Notes under the pieces: model-generated
What the model saw: only the letters and a program-made list of their open reading frames with translations
Database searches by the model: none
What the model was told of the DNA's origin: nothing
Assembly (NCBI RefSeq): GCF_032062135.1
Contig: NC_092861.1
Coordinates: forward strand, 121,653,060 to 121,717,059
From: Pyxicephalus adspersus
Taxonomy: Eukaryota; Chordata; Amphibia; Anura; Pyxicephalidae
Reading direction: 5' to 3'
Length of the DNA stretch: 64,000 nt
Program-made: the position numbers and the translations under genes
Shown here: positions 1 through 12,168 of the stretch, in pieces
Position numbering within the stretch: the first letter of the stretch is position 1
Layout: each line of letters starts with the position of its first letter

Positions 1-275
1 CACCATCTACAGATCCCCCAGTATAGACCTCAGTGACAAACACCAGCAACAGACCCCAGTGTACACCGGTAACAGACCCCCCAAACAAATAACCCTGTCT
101 ACAGAGCTCAATGACAATTTTTCCAGTGACAGACCCCCAGTCAGACCTCCCAGGAATAGACCTCTTAGTGATAGACCATCCTGTGAAACACCCCAAAGTG
201 AAAACCAGGTCAGTACTGCAGACCCTAGTAAAGACCTCCATACCAGATCTGATAGCAGACCCTTATTGTAGACCT
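1..275. repeat. Degenerate minisatellite-like block
   Basis: The phrases 'CAGTGACAGACCCC', 'AGTATAGACCTC', 'AACAGACCCC' and 'AATAGACCTC' recur irregularly about every 25-35 bases, with strong strand asymmetry (C and A rich on the plus strand). Open frames here run on both strands because the repeat lacks stops, not because of coding. The block is cut by the window edge, so its full length is unknown. I do not recognise a named family. Confidence 0.5.
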
Positions 276-1572
276 CAGTACCCCCATATCTCCAATCAGG
301 CATCAGTCACAAACCCTTCTTTCACACACACCCTGACACGTCATTCATGCTTCTTGCTGTATGTGTATAGTCTTTCTCCGTCCTCCTGTTTTGGCATGCA
401 CATAAAAGCATTAGTTGTTAGGACAAGCTGTCCGGCACCCAGCACTGTGACACTGTAAGTGGGGAGGACTGGCCCAAGCATGCAAATGGTCCCCATACAC
501 TTGCTGGGGCAATTTCAGTAGTTTGGTTGTCTCCATCTGATAATAGCCCCTATCTTCCTTCTGTTGCTATAATAATTATACCCGTGGGCACACCATAGTG
601 AAGAAGAAGACATCTACCTGACCTCAGTCTTAGTCAGTAGCCTATGCTGCTGTAGGTAGTTCAGTGTCAATGATTGTAAGTTGTAATATCTCACGTTTCT
701 CATTGATTAAGCAACTTAGGCCAATTTAATATAGCGTTTTAAAAAAAAGAATGATTTTCACTTTTTTGTACTTTTTATCTTATTGGGATGTGGCCTTGCA
801 AAACCAGCTCAATACTTTACTATCCTAATGCTTTGGTACAATGTGCTAAAGCATGCATTTATTTTATTATTTTTTTAAGTAATGCAAAATATTTTATCAG
901 AGAGTAACAGATTCCAAAATCTTTGCGGTATCGGTCAAAACATAACTGTTCCCAAAGAACTGCTTCTAAATAACAGAAAAAAAATAAATCAGTACTAGAA
1001 AACACTAACTCATACAGAACCTCCTAGTAATTTAATATGGAGACAAAATATCAAAATGAATATCAAAATAGGTGAGAAATTAGTCAAACATCAAAAGCAA
1101 ATGTTTAGTGCCTAGGCAGCTCATTTTTGATAAGCATGTGAGCTGGTCTACTCTGGGATGCAGTTAGATATTAAAAGATGGAGAAACAGTGACATCTGCT
1201 GGCTAATCATGGTAAATCTCCAGCATTGCAGTGTACAGGTTTGCTCATTTGTAATGTGTAAAAGTTTAATATTCCCAAAAGGTAATATTGGTTTCTGGTT
1301 TTTTTTCCTGCTTGTTCAAAAAGTAATCTTTTTAAGAATGTGATATATATAGGTCATATGTTCCCCTTTAGGGCAATAGTGAATAAAAAACAATGTTGCC
1401 TCAATAAGTGAGACTTGAAAAGGGAAATGGCAGGAAAGCACTGTATCTTTTTAGATGGTGACTATTTAAACCTATTAATGATTAACAAAAATGTGTTGGT
1501 TATCCATATGTTTTCAGACAGCATGAACCTAAAACAGCCCCAGCAGAACCTAAAGCAGGAAAAAGTATTATA
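276..1572. other. AT-rich noncoding DNA
   Basis: No gene or recognisable repeat was seen. The only open frames are below 120 codons, lack family motifs and have no flanking splice signals worth calling. Confidence 0.5.
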
Positions 1573-1756
1573 AATTGGTGGCCAGTGGAAAGAATGCTGT
1601 TCCTATAATAGGAACTAACATAAAACCTTTGTGGACAAATTCAAAATTTTTTTTTTACAGTCATGCAGCTGGCTCTACCAAGATGTGTTGGCCCCTGAAC
1701 TATGCAGGAGGTCAATTAGCCACCTCGGGAGGAAATCTGGTTGAGAATGGCTGGTC
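1573..1756 (+). mobile_element. Nonautonomous DNA-transposon relic, 'CCCTGGTTGAGAA' family (copy 1)
   Basis: It begins with 'AAATTGGTGGCCAGTGGA' and ends with 'GGTTGAGAATGGCTGG'. The same two phrases bound the copy near 45.0 kb, and the right end matches the copy at 42.5-42.76 kb. The CAGYCRTTCTCAACC-type end resembles hAT terminal repeats, but no target duplication could be defined for this copy, which looks truncated on the left. Confidence 0.5.
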
Positions 1757-3330
1757 TATAGTAATTAGGCAATGATTTGTTGTCCTCACCATCATATTGC
1801 AGGCCTCCTATATTGCCTAATCTGGTCACCTGGATGTTCTCCCATATTTTCTCCCTCTAACTAATTGAATGTTTATATTTTTACCATTTTATTTTCAGCT
1901 TAACTGCTTATCTAGAGGTTATAGTGCAGAAAATTCCCATTAGTTCAGCATTTCCATAGTTAAAGTTACCTAGACCATGCACCTCCCCGGTTTTGCTCTG
2001 GCAGAGCAAATCTGCAAACCCCATGTAATGAATTGGAGCTACATGATTCACTTTTCAGCTGTTTGCACTAACAAGCAGATGAAGCCCTGAACAAGCCCTA
2101 AAAAAAGTCTCTGCTCATAATTCTCCAAGCCCTTGTCCCATCCTAGCAATCACATAGCCATAATCACTACAAAAATGCATCTGTATCTGACCTCTTAATG
2201 ACTTACATTTGACCTGCTTCTAGCACTGTAGACTTGTATGAGAATGAAAACCCCATAAAATGTGAACAAAAGCCTGTTGATGCAGACCCTCATAGCAGCA
2301 GTAAAAAAGAGCACAGTATTGATGTGGAATACTAAGGTCTACGAAAATATTACATTACTAAAATGGAAGACCAATGTCCATGTAAAAAGATTGAATTTTG
2401 TAATTATATAAAAATGTCTGATGACCTGTTTTAAAATGGGTACACATTTTTTTATACACTTAGGCTCACTGGAAAAGAAAAGGAAAATAAAAAAACAATT
2501 TTACAATGTACGGTTAGCGAGCAGCAGGTGGCACGAGAGTGCAAGAAAAATGTCTAAAGAGAAAAAAAAGAGCTGAGGGAAATTAGCAAAATAAATAAAG
2601 ACTTCTCTCATACATGAAAATCACACTGGAGTTCCTGAATGAGGGAGACAGAGTAGTCATGCATGCAACACAAACAATAAAGTTAAAAGAAAAAATCAGA
2701 TCATTAAGGAATAGAAACTTTATAAGTTCTGTGATGCATGATAAAGTTTGTAGACGTAGATAAGTGGGATCCTAAAGATCACTTTCTCCAAATTTAGGTA
2801 AAAGTACATCTGATCAATAAAAACAAATTGCTGAGCATCAAAGAAACATGGGCACAGAGAAGCACAGGTGCTGACTTCACTATCTGAAAATATTAGTTGC
2901 TTGGTTGTCATATTGATCCTCTGGCTTCAGAACCATCACTAACCCCCTAACAGATATACAGACCTGGAAAGTCAGAACCTTGATTTGCATACTTGGTCTA
3001 GGTCATTGATAGGGGACATACTAAAGTTAATAAAGCTGCACAACAACCAATAAATGGCAAGGGATTAGTTAGCAAAGTTATCAAGGGTGACCACATTGCT
3101 TTTCCTGGGGGTAAAGTATATTAAGTGAGCATAGACCCCCTAGAACAGCAAGTGGGTTACTGCAAAGATCATGCTTCATGATCATAGAAGTAAACAAGTC
3201 TGAGAAAAGAAAACTAATTCAGCCACCAAATCTAAGTACTGGGCCACAATTTATAACTTTTTCACTTTTTGTATCAAATAAGTTTTGAAGCCTAAGCATT
3301 TTTGTTCAATTTCAATATTATTCCAGAAGG
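1757..3330. other. Noncoding DNA
   Basis: No gene or clear repeat was seen apart from the CTCF-like motif at 2521. The short minus-strand open frame around 2.7-2.9 kb has no recognisable protein features. Confidence 0.45.
2521..2535 (+). promoter_or_regulatory. CTCF-like motif
   Basis: The 15 bases GCAGCAGGTGGCACG match 13 of 15 positions of the vertebrate CTCF core CCASYAGRKGGCRSY, including the central AGGTGGC. This is a motif match only. Occupancy is inferred, and a single such match in 64 kb can occur by chance. Confidence 0.3.
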
Positions 3331-3573
3331 NNNNNNNNNNNNNNNNNNNNNNNNNNNNNNNNNNNNNNNNNNNNNNNNNNNNNNNNNNNNNNNNNNNNNN
3401 NNNNNNNNNNNNNNNNNNNNNNNNNNNNNNNNNNNNNNNNNNNNNNNNNNNNNNNNNNNNNNNNNNNNNNNNNNNNNNNNNNNNNNNNNNNNNNNNNNNN
3501 NNNNNNNNNNNNNNNNNNNNNNNNNNNNNNNNNNNNNNNNNNNNNNNNNNNNNNNNNNNNNNNNNNNNNNNNN
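3331..3573. other. Assembly gap (243 N)
   Basis: This is a run of N. The open frames drawn across it are artefacts of unknown bases. Confidence 0.99.
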
Positions 3574-3622
3574 TTCTGATCACTCTGTGTCATTCAAATT
3601 CCCCTTCTGATCACTCTGTGCT
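3574..3622. repeat. 31-bp tandem repeat at gap edge
   Basis: TTCTGATCACTCTGTG occurs at 3574 and again at 3605, a 31-base period. The second unit diverges after the shared 16 bases. The repeat abuts the N run, so the gap may represent collapsed further units. Confidence 0.6.
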
Positions 3623-5050
3623 TTTTTTCCACTGTACGGCAGTTAGGACAGGGAACAGCAGCATTTCATGCCCTAATTTTCTATGTACCACAGGGCAGGG
3701 GACTGGGAAACAAAGTATTGAGAAAAAACTGGTGGCACTTCACAACCCAAATTATTTATGTAGATGGCATATTTACAAATATTGTACAATCATTTTGTAA
3801 TAACTGATTGTGTCATTGAGAGTGTCAATTCATACAAAAGTAGCAGGATTTGATATATCTGTTATAATAAAAAGTTCCAGGATTTGCTGCTAAACCAAGC
3901 CACGGTGCTGTGTAGTTGGAGACTGAGGCTTACCACATACACCAAAACTGTTTAGATTCACATACTTCCAATCTGTAACTTTTTTAAGAGACTATAGATG
4001 TTCCACATTTTCCATATTTACATACACTCTATTCTTATAGTCAAAACTGATTCAACAGGGTATCAGAAGGCTGAATAAACTGCTCTTGTCAGTTTATTAT
4101 GAATATATATATATTATATGCAGAGAGAAAAATGCTTTCTTCTGTCAGTATTCCATTATTTTACAGGCATGAGATGAGAAGATTCAGAAGATTGTGTCAG
4201 GCAACACTACGTTGAAGACCAATGCTTCTTACCTAGCACTAACAGTTACTGTAAATGTAGGAGCTGACACAGTTCTTGTACTAAATGATACAGGACTCCA
4301 GGTAAATTGCAGGAAATGTCTATTGCTTTACATTTTTATGTTTTTACTTGTTAATTGATTAATTTTTAGCCAGAATGTTCAGTTTATACTCCATTCCAAG
4401 TGTATCTGAATAGTCTTAGCTGATGTGTTAATAAAAAAATATGCTCCATAGCTAAAGCCTGTTCTTGCAATCACATATGAATGAGCAAGAAGAATGACTT
4501 GTTTCTTGTGGCTGCTGTTCAAACTATGAGACCATATGCAGTACCAGTGAGAAAAAGAGAGAGATCCTAAAGGGTAGATAGCTTCTGTTGTACTATCTCA
4601 TATAGTCTATAACACCGGCCTTATAGGTGCCCCTTGTATTAAATCTTATTTATACTAAAAACATATTAATACAAGTTTATTACATCAGTTTAAAAATGGG
4701 ATAAAGGAAAAATACATTGAAAAAGTTATTCAGATTTTATTCACCAATTACATATGTGGTAATTCAAATTCCTCCAAATATTTATCTAGACACAAAAAAG
4801 CCCATTGACCTTAGATAACCTTGTTTGGTTTATGATATGACAATGCTCAGACTGTTTTTGTCTCTTCACTTTCTCCTCCATTGCCTAACCATGAAAGCCC
4901 ACCAAAGATGACCAAAAGGAACCCATTTAGGGTAAATGCTGCTTCACAAGGCATGATGACATGCATGCCAGACTTATCTAGAGAGACTGTTGAAGTTGAG
5001 AGTTACAAACATAGAACCCTCAGTATTTTTAATAGTGTCAGTTTGTACTG
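3623..5050. other. Noncoding DNA
   Basis: No coding exon or identifiable repeat was seen. Local composition is AT-rich with scattered homopolymers. Confidence 0.45.
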
Positions 5051-5056
5051 AATCAG

Positions 5057-5215
5057 GGGTCGGCAACGTTTTATGGCCACCAGGCCATTTATGGGGTGGG
5101 TGGGAGCCCCGCACACCACCAGGGAACGCCCCCTGAAGTATGCCTTGTGGAGGAGAGGGATTTACCTTCAGGGAGCTTTCCCTATTTACCGCGCCAGCAG
5201 AAGTATCAAGCCAGC
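5057..5215 (+). mobile_element. hAT-type terminal fragment, 'CAGGGGTCGGCAACG' end
   Basis: The sequence 'TCAGGGGTCGGCAACGTTTT' at about 5055 is the classic form of many vertebrate hAT ends. It is followed by a GC-rich body unlike its surroundings. The opposite end was not found, so this appears to be a truncated copy. The element at 10.18-10.46 kb has a related left end with the same 'CTACTAGACCATTT'-like continuation. Confidence 0.5.
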
Positions 5216-5220
5216 TCTAG

Positions 5221-8200
5221 AATAGTCATCTAAACACCTTTCTCTCCAGTTCCCATGGGTAGTTTAGGAGCACACAAACAGAGGCTTACTTACTGAAACT
5301 CACATGTACAGTATGATTTTGGTATGCAAGGAATTATAGGAGCCAACTATGAAAGTAGATTTAGTGCTGTTCTCCAGGCTAAATAATTTATACATTAAAT
5401 GTGGTAGGGGCCCAAGATTCATCATTCCCAATTTTCTTTACATTTTCTGACTCTCTTCTGCCCAAGTTTAATGATAATGTAGATTGTGCTCCAATTGTCC
5501 TGTCGAAAGGACTGGTTAACCCAGTTGACCATTCACCTCAACACCCTCTCTTCCTCTTTCCCAAGTATTTCCAATCAGCATAAAGTCCTACAAAGAACAC
5601 CTGCATGACATATAGTGGTCTGCAGACTTCTTCTTTCTGTGCCACTTTAAGACTTATATTTCAACTTTATTAAAAGAAGGAAGTTTAAAGATCCCCCCCA
5701 CTCTTTGTTCTATGCATCCACTTTAATACTCAATATCAATATGGGTTTACTCCTTTAGACTAGTACTTAGAAAAGCACAACATGAATTTGTCAGTAGGAA
5801 GTATTTGGATCTTAACTTGAAGAATATTTGGCTTCTTTACATAGCTGCAAGCACTATTAACCTGAATCATCCTGGTTTTTCTGCATTTCTGCAGCACTGA
5901 GACTAGTAAACAGGGTCTCACAATAGAATGTATCAGCACTCATTCACTATGCCAAATCAAACTACCACTTGTCTAAATTGCACAAGCTAAAACAAGATTT
6001 CCACATAAGACTATGTTAACATTAAAGCTGGAAAATGTGAAAATATCTGTAAATTAAGCAAATTTATTTATGTGTGGCTTTATTATTCTAAAATTCTGGT
6101 TAAAACAGAGCCTGCTTGATGCCTTGGTGTCTCTATTACCTGTATGGGGATGTGTACCCCCCGGTTAGTTTCTGTACCCTGGGTGACTGGTCCCCTTAAC
6201 ACCTCCCTGTAGTTCTGGGTTAGGGAGCTCTGATTTACAGAGTCAGTTCTGCTCTCAGACCAGCACTGCCCTACTCCTATCCCCACCACACTTCGTGAAT
6301 TTTCCTTATTACAATGTGCCAATGCTTTTAATTTCATCAGTGTTTTTTGACATTTTTAACATGACGGAACGCTCTGAAATACTTTTCAAGTGTTCATAGA
6401 TCCCCAGCTATAATTACAATATCCACAACTCACAATACATTTGGTAGGAAGGAAGAATGCCTCTTACATTGCTGGCCAAGTGAATTAGCACTAATACTGT
6501 GCTATTCCACCCATTACATGCCCATGCATGGCCCGTTCTTCCTAGTAATATCAACAGTAATTGCTGAGTTGTCTTACCACCTATCTGCTTGTGCCCAACA
6601 ACCTTTCCATGGTGATAAATGAATAAATGTGGTCAGAAATTGCTGCTCTGCCAACATCTTAGCAATGGTACCCTGTGGAATCACACAGGTCAGTAAAAGT
6701 AAGGCCTGCACTAATTAAATGCTTTCCATTCTTCAGCAAGTAAATGGACATTGATATTTTTTGAACGGATACTAATTTGAAAATATTAACTCTGTTTTAA
6801 GTTGGGTTAGGGTTGTTTCCTATCTCCCTTCTATATGCTTTAGACAAAAATAAATTACCATCTTTACCATGCTCTTTTCCCCTTCACTCCACCATTAGAA
6901 CTGGGTTATGTGTGCATTAATTGAGGTCGGAACTTATACCGGGTTGATAATATTCTTCTTCTCTCCATGTGACAGTGTTCAGGCTTGGTTTTGGCACCTA
7001 GACCTGATCATTAGATCCCAGGAGGAAGTCATGTGCCTTTCAGTACCGGTATCAGTATCAGTATCAGATATTTTATAAGGGCTTCAAAGTACCATTGGTG
7101 AGCATGACAAAGGTGAGTATAAGTATGTTGAGGGATGGGCATTATAGTAATTCTACAATTTGCCCATTCAGGACAGATTGGCAGAGTCTCCCTAAGCTTA
7201 AACTATTTTAAATGATAAATCATTACCAATAAACAGTCCACATTTGCCAAATATGTGCTGCAGATTCCTAGCATCAGCATTTACTCTCTGCATCCGCAAT
7301 TGGAAGAAGCAAAGGTAAATGTTAGTATATGTGGTCAACTCCAGGTATGCACATGTGTCTGTATTGAATATTTTTACAGCTATGCACCTAATCATCTGAA
7401 GACATAAAGGAGTCAAAAATATATGTAGAGTACTGAGATAACCTGAAAAAGAAGAATATGTTAAACCCCTGCCCCTCTTTTTCCTCCCAGGCATCATATC
7501 ATGTTCTGTTTACAGACGGTGAAAAACTTTTGGCAAACACTTTTGCAGTGTAAACATCTATACAGCAGTTTTCAACACACAGGTATTTGACATTAAATTC
7601 TTCTGTGAAATAACAATAAATGACTAATTATTAAACTAATGCTCCCACCAGAAATTATGACCCCTCCCCCTTCCCCGACAGCCCAGAAAAGAAGGTTATT
7701 AGAATTTGCACCGACACCCAAATGTGTCTTTTTTAGGGCATCCTAAATGTTAAAGGCAAAATCCTAAATAAATTTCACAGATTTTTATGATTTTTATGGA
7801 CAATCCTTCCACAACTAATTAAATCAATTTCTTGATAAACCCTAGAAATTGAAAGCAAAAAAAAAAAAACAAACCCCAGTAATTTAAAGCTATAAAAGTA
7901 TTTACATTATTGTTTTATTTGTATTAAAAGCAAACACTTGGTTTTAGTTTAGGACAGAATAGGAAAGATTAGCCCCCGTGTCTGGTTTCTTTATTGCTGT
8001 CTTGCTAGGTGGATTCACCTGATTTGTCTTCAAGCCAATTGTCACCAATGCAGAATTTAAAGTAAAATCTTCCAGTAGGGACACCTAATTCAATGACCAA
8101 ATTTTGGGTTGCAAAAACACTAGATGGTCTTATAACAGTCGATTCCACCAATGTCTTTGTTGCAATTTTTTTCCTTTCTTCGTGGAAACAGTTTAAGAGA

Positions 8201-8480
8201 TTTATACTAATTCTATTTAAAATGCACCCTGTACACCCTACAAATATTTCTATTTAATTTATATTAGATTTGTGATCATATAATTAACATACACAGATCA
8301 GCCATAGACCGACCTTTTAATATCACTTTTTGCTGTACTGTCCAATGAAAATGGCAACTTTTCTGACTGCAAAAATATGAAAGCTAGTAGTGCCAGCAGA
8401 AAATGGTAACTGTATGGTTGATTCAATAAAGATCAGAAAATTATCAACCACCATTATTAATATTATTGGTATTATTTTTC
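5221..8480. other. Noncoding DNA
   Basis: No gene was seen. It contains a short (TATCAG)n-like run near 7047-7068 and AT-rich tracts. Open frames at 6.1-6.3 kb and 7.2-7.5 kb on the minus strand show no domain or splice evidence. Confidence 0.45.
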
Positions 8481-8627
8481 TTAACCACCTGAGCGTTACA
8501 CTGATGTCTAGATTTCTGTACCAAAAGTGTTACAGGTTTTCATTAATTTTTTTTTTTTAAATTGTAGACCTGTAGTTGCAAATATTTTTTGCACGGAAAA
8601 GTACGGGGTTAGCTGTTGGGAGGTTAA
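8481..8627. mobile_element. TTAA-bounded MITE (piggyBac-like)
   Basis: This 147-bp unit starts TTAACCACC and ends GGGAGGTTAA. The outer ends are inverted copies and each terminates in TTAA, the target of piggyBac-type elements. The interior has no coding capacity. Related TTAA-edged palindromes lie at 12169-12231 and at the right end of the foldback near 10962. Family assignment is inferred from the TTAA ends only. Confidence 0.5.
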
Positions 8628-8712
8628 TAATATTAATAATAATAATAATAATAATATTAATAAACTGTATTTATATAGCACCGATATATTATAAAGCGTT
8701 TGTACAATAAAT
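8628..8712 (+). repeat. (AAT)n microsatellite plus 'TTTATATAGCACC' repeat
   Basis: A run of ATA/ATT trinucleotides leads directly into TTTATATAGCACCGATATA and AAAGCGTTTGTACAA. This is the same arrangement as in the longer copy beginning at 17848, where (TTA)n precedes TTTATATAGCACCAACATA. The repeat abuts the TTAA MITE, so one may have inserted at the edge of the other. Confidence 0.6.
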
Positions 8713-8998
8713 ACCACTATGCATATTTCTGTATACCAAGGTCTAACATATTTCCCAGAATACTAGGAAATTCCTTTAATTTGAGTTAACTGAAAATAGT
8801 TCAGTTATCTAAACCATTGAAATGAGAAAGAGTAACAGGTCTATTTACATAGCAGTGATTTATATATTCAGCAGCATTTACTGGTGGAGAATAATCAATT
8901 CCACTGAAAACACATAGACCAAGCACATACTCAAGTAGGGAATGTTCCTGAATATCAGATTTAATGCTTTTTAACCAGTAACAGTGCTTTGTGTTGGT

Positions 8999-9965
8999 NN
9001 NNNNNNNNNNNNNNNNNNNNNNNNNNNNNNNNNNNNNNNNNNNNNNNNNNNNNNNNNNNNNNNNNNNNNNNNNNNNNNNNNNNNNNNNNNNNNNNNNNNN
9101 NNNNNNNNNNNNNNNNNNNNNNNNNNNNNNNNNNNNNNNNNNNNNNNNNNNNNNNNNNNNNNNNNNNNNNNNNNNNNNNNNNNNNNNNNNNNNNNNNNNN
9201 NNNNNNNNNNNNNNNNNNNNNNNNNNNNNNNNNNNNNNNNNNNNNNNNNNNNNNNNNNNNNNNNNNNNNNNNNNNNNNNNNNNNNNNNNNNNNNNNNNNN
9301 NNNNNNNNNNNNNNNNNNNNNNNNNNNNNNNNNNNNNNNNNNNNNNNNNNNNNNNNNNNNNNNNNNNNNNNNNNNNNNNNNNNNNNNNNNNNNNNNNNNN
9401 NNNNNNNNNNNNNNNNNNNNNNNNNNNNNNNNNNNNNNNNNNNNNNNNNNNNNNNNNNNNNNNNNNNNNNNNNNNNNNNNNNNNNNNNNNNNNNNNNNNN
9501 NNNNNNNNNNNNNNNNNNNNNNNNNNNNNNNNNNNNNNNNNNNNNNNNNNNNNNNNNNNNNNNNNNNNNNNNNNNNNNNNNNNNNNNNNNNNNNNNNNNN
9601 NNNNNNNNNNNNNNNNNNNNNNNNNNNNNNNNNNNNNNNNNNNNNNNNNNNNNNNNNNNNNNNNNNNNNNNNNNNNNNNNNNNNNNNNNNNNNNNNNNNN
9701 NNNNNNNNNNNNNNNNNNNNNNNNNNNNNNNNNNNNNNNNNNNNNNNNNNNNNNNNNNNNNNNNNNNNNNNNNNNNNNNNNNNNNNNNNNNNNNNNNNNN
9801 NNNNNNNNNNNNNNNNNNNNNNNNNNNNNNNNNNNNNNNNNNNNNNNNNNNNNNNNNNNNNNNNNNNNNNNNNNNNNNNNNNNNNNNNNNNNNNNNNNNN
9901 NNNNNNNNNNNNNNNNNNNNNNNNNNNNNNNNNNNNNNNNNNNNNNNNNNNNNNNNNNNNNNNNN
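8999..9965. other. Assembly gap (967 N)
   Basis: This is a run of N. Nothing can be inferred inside it. Confidence 0.99.
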
Positions 9966-10178
9966 GAGAAAATCCAGACCAGTAGGTATACTGATAAAGT
10001 GCAGCAATGTCAACCGTTGAATATTTTATATTTAAAAATATACTTTCCTTAAGCGGACCTAAACCCAACATTTTCACTTTACATAAAAGGGTATACAACC
10101 CTTGTATTAATTTTTTACTTTAAAAAAAAAAAAAGAAAAAAAAAAGGGTGCAGGACCTTCCCTTTCAGTCTGGATTGC

Positions 10179-10460
10179 CTAGGGCCAGGGTCAGTATACC
10201 TTTTTGGCTACTAGACCATTTTAGGAGATCAAGAAGAGATCCTCGCAATGCATATGGAGAAGAGGGAATGGCCCCTTACCACGGCGGTGGAGGTGTTAAC
10301 GCCGGCCGCGGTAAATAGGGAAGAGCGGCATAAAAAGGAGGCTCAAGAGCCGCATGCAGCTCTGGAGTCGTGGGTCGCTGACCCCTGCCGGCCGGGATTA
10401 GGCCGGATCGACCAGGGGGGCGTTAGGCCAGGACGGACTACTGGCTGACCCCTGGCCTAG
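10179..10460. mobile_element. GC-rich foldback element with CTAGGCCAGGGGTCAG ends
   Basis: The left end CTAGGGCCAGGGTCAG and the right end (reverse complement CTAGGCCAGGGGTCAG) are inverted copies. The body is strikingly GC-rich and CpG-containing compared with its flanks. The GGGTCAG/GGGTCGC termini resemble hAT ends. The plus-strand open frame inside (10248-10448) has no recognisable domain and is best explained by the repeat. Confidence 0.55.
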
Positions 10461-10476
10461 ACTGGATGGGAGCGCA

Positions 10477-10565
10477 GAGCCTCCCAGGATACCTATGTCA
10501 GGCATCCCTGGAGGCTCTGGGTGCTCCTTCTGCGCATGCCCGAGATCTCAGACATGCGCAGAAGG
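10477..10565. repeat. Nested perfect hairpins, GC-rich
   Basis: Arms CCTTCTGCGCATG (10526-10538) and CATGCGCAGAAGG (10553-10565) pair perfectly over 13 bp. The loop contains the palindrome GAGATCTC. Just to the left, GAGCCTCC (10477) pairs with GGAGGCTC (10510-10517). This is the subterminal part of a foldback repeat rather than a gene. Confidence 0.7.
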
Positions 10566-10681
10566 GGCATTTTTTCTATTACCCTCCCCATCACGTACAG
10601 TCGACGCTAGGGGCACAGCGGGATTTTCAAATTATATGAAGTAACTCAAATCAAAATAACTGTATTGAATGCAATACACTG

Positions 10682-10935
10682 GATTTATATGTCTAAAATC
10701 AGTACATTGTCTTTCATGAAAATGTGTTTTATAGTATAATATAATAGTATGAATATAATAAAGTTTAAAACACAAAATCATGTCAAATTTTATTATCTTT
10801 TTTTTTTATTATTTATTTAATTTAAATATTTTGACATGATTTTGTGTTTCAAACTTTATTATACTCATACTACTATAATTTACTGTAAAATAAATTTTCG
10901 TGAAAAACACTGTACCGCTTTTAGACATATAAATC
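10682..10935. mobile_element. Long foldback MITE, arms about 106 bp
   Basis: The segment 10682-10787 is an imperfect inverted copy of 10830-10935. For example, ACACAAAATCATGTCAAA pairs with TTTGACATGATTTTGTGT near the centre, and GATTTATATGTCTAAAA pairs with TTTTAGACATATAAATC at the outside. The central 42 bases are T/A-rich. On the right the sequence continues to CCAGGAGGTTAA, an edge shared by TTAA-bounded frog elements. No coding capacity. Confidence 0.8.
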
Positions 10936-10965
10936 TGAACAGAAATGAACTGTCCAGGAGGTTAA

Positions 10966-11280
10966 GGGAAAAAGATGCCGATCTCACACAAGAACAGTGA
11001 GATCGACTCTCTTTTTTCCCCTTTACAGCAGGCTTTGTCACCTGAACTCGGACCTGTACAATGGAAGATCCTGCCAAGAAGACCGAGGATGAAGAAGTAA
11101 GTGAAGGATGTAGATGGCGGCACCTGGCGCTTCCTCCTGGCTTCCTCCTGTCGCCCGGGCGAAGATGAATTACAGGAAGACATGTGACCGGATGGCGGGA
11201 AGGACCATCGCTATCGAGGGACCTGCAGGAATAAAGGTAAATGTAATATTTTTGTTTTCGGCTTAGTTCCACTTTAAATT
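10966..11280 (+). repeat. GC-rich repeat ending in 'AGTTCCACTTTAA'
   Basis: This block ends in TTAGTTCCACTTTAAA, an edge that also appears near 26690 and, in reverse orientation, near 10049, 21557, 50097 and 57333. It contains a good acceptor (TTTTTTCCCCTTTACAG, to 11028) and a good donor (GAA|GTAAGT at 11097) around a 68-base segment that includes an ATG. The dispersed edge argues for a repeat, not a host gene. Exonisation is possible but unproven. Confidence 0.5.
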
Positions 11281-12168
11281 TGAACATATTAAAAATTTAT
11301 TTTTTCCCAAGGTGAGGAGCCTTTGGCTTGCTCCATGTGACAGCAATGGTCCAATAGGAGCTGTTTCAGAGGAGCCCATTTTTGTATGAACCGCACATTG
11401 GACAACTTTCACAAGGCTTTTGTCTCTCCTACAGGCTGGGTGGACCAATGGGCATTGAAAAGAAGGTAAGTACATGCATTTGTGGAAGTCCACAATAATG
11501 TTACTTTGCCAAACACCAGGAAAAAAAAACAGTATCTCAATTATTCGCCCCACATATATGTCCTGCCATCTTTTTATCTCTATACTATTTATAGGCAACC
11601 CCCGGAACTCCTCTTTATTACTGTAAAAATTATGATGCCCTAAATGCTTCACATTACAGGCTTTACTCAGTCTTTTAACAACAATTAGGAATTTAGCAAA
11701 CAACAGAGCAAGGATGCACCAGCAAACATATCAATGTAGATTTAAATGTAAATATATGCAGAAAGTCACACTCAGTATATCAGGGGCAGCCATTCACTTA
11801 CAAGGGTTGTGAATTAGCCACAGGAAGTTTTGTACAATCTCTTCTTGAAACAAAGCCTTACAGTTTAAGTAGTGGTTGATGTGATGGTTACGGTTTTTAA
11901 TTATTATTATTATATTATTATTATTAATATGTGATATATTTGCATATGTTTATTCATATGTTATGATATTAATAATATTGGATTGATATAAAAGTGGGCC
12001 TTGTTATGTTTTTATGTCATGATGTTTTGACAGTTCCACAAGCTGCCACTAGAGGTCTCTCCTGTTAATGATCATCTACCTCACTCATCATTACCTCAAA
12101 TGTATTTTAGTTTTGTTTTTAGGTTTACATATTTAAAATAATAAGTATGGATGTACAAAATCTCGGGC
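11281..12168. other. Noncoding DNA
   Basis: No gene was seen. A TTA/ATT-rich microsatellite lies at about 11900-11935. The minus-strand 146-codon open frame at 11263-11703 has no recognisable motif and overlaps the repeat boundary. Confidence 0.45.

Noticed and set aside
8961..10098. Long open frames of 330-375 codons on both strands
   Set aside because: They consist almost entirely of unknown bases in an assembly gap.
12036..12055. CTCF-like CCACTAGAGGTCTCT
   Set aside because: The invariant GGC of the core is GTC here, which normally abolishes recognition.
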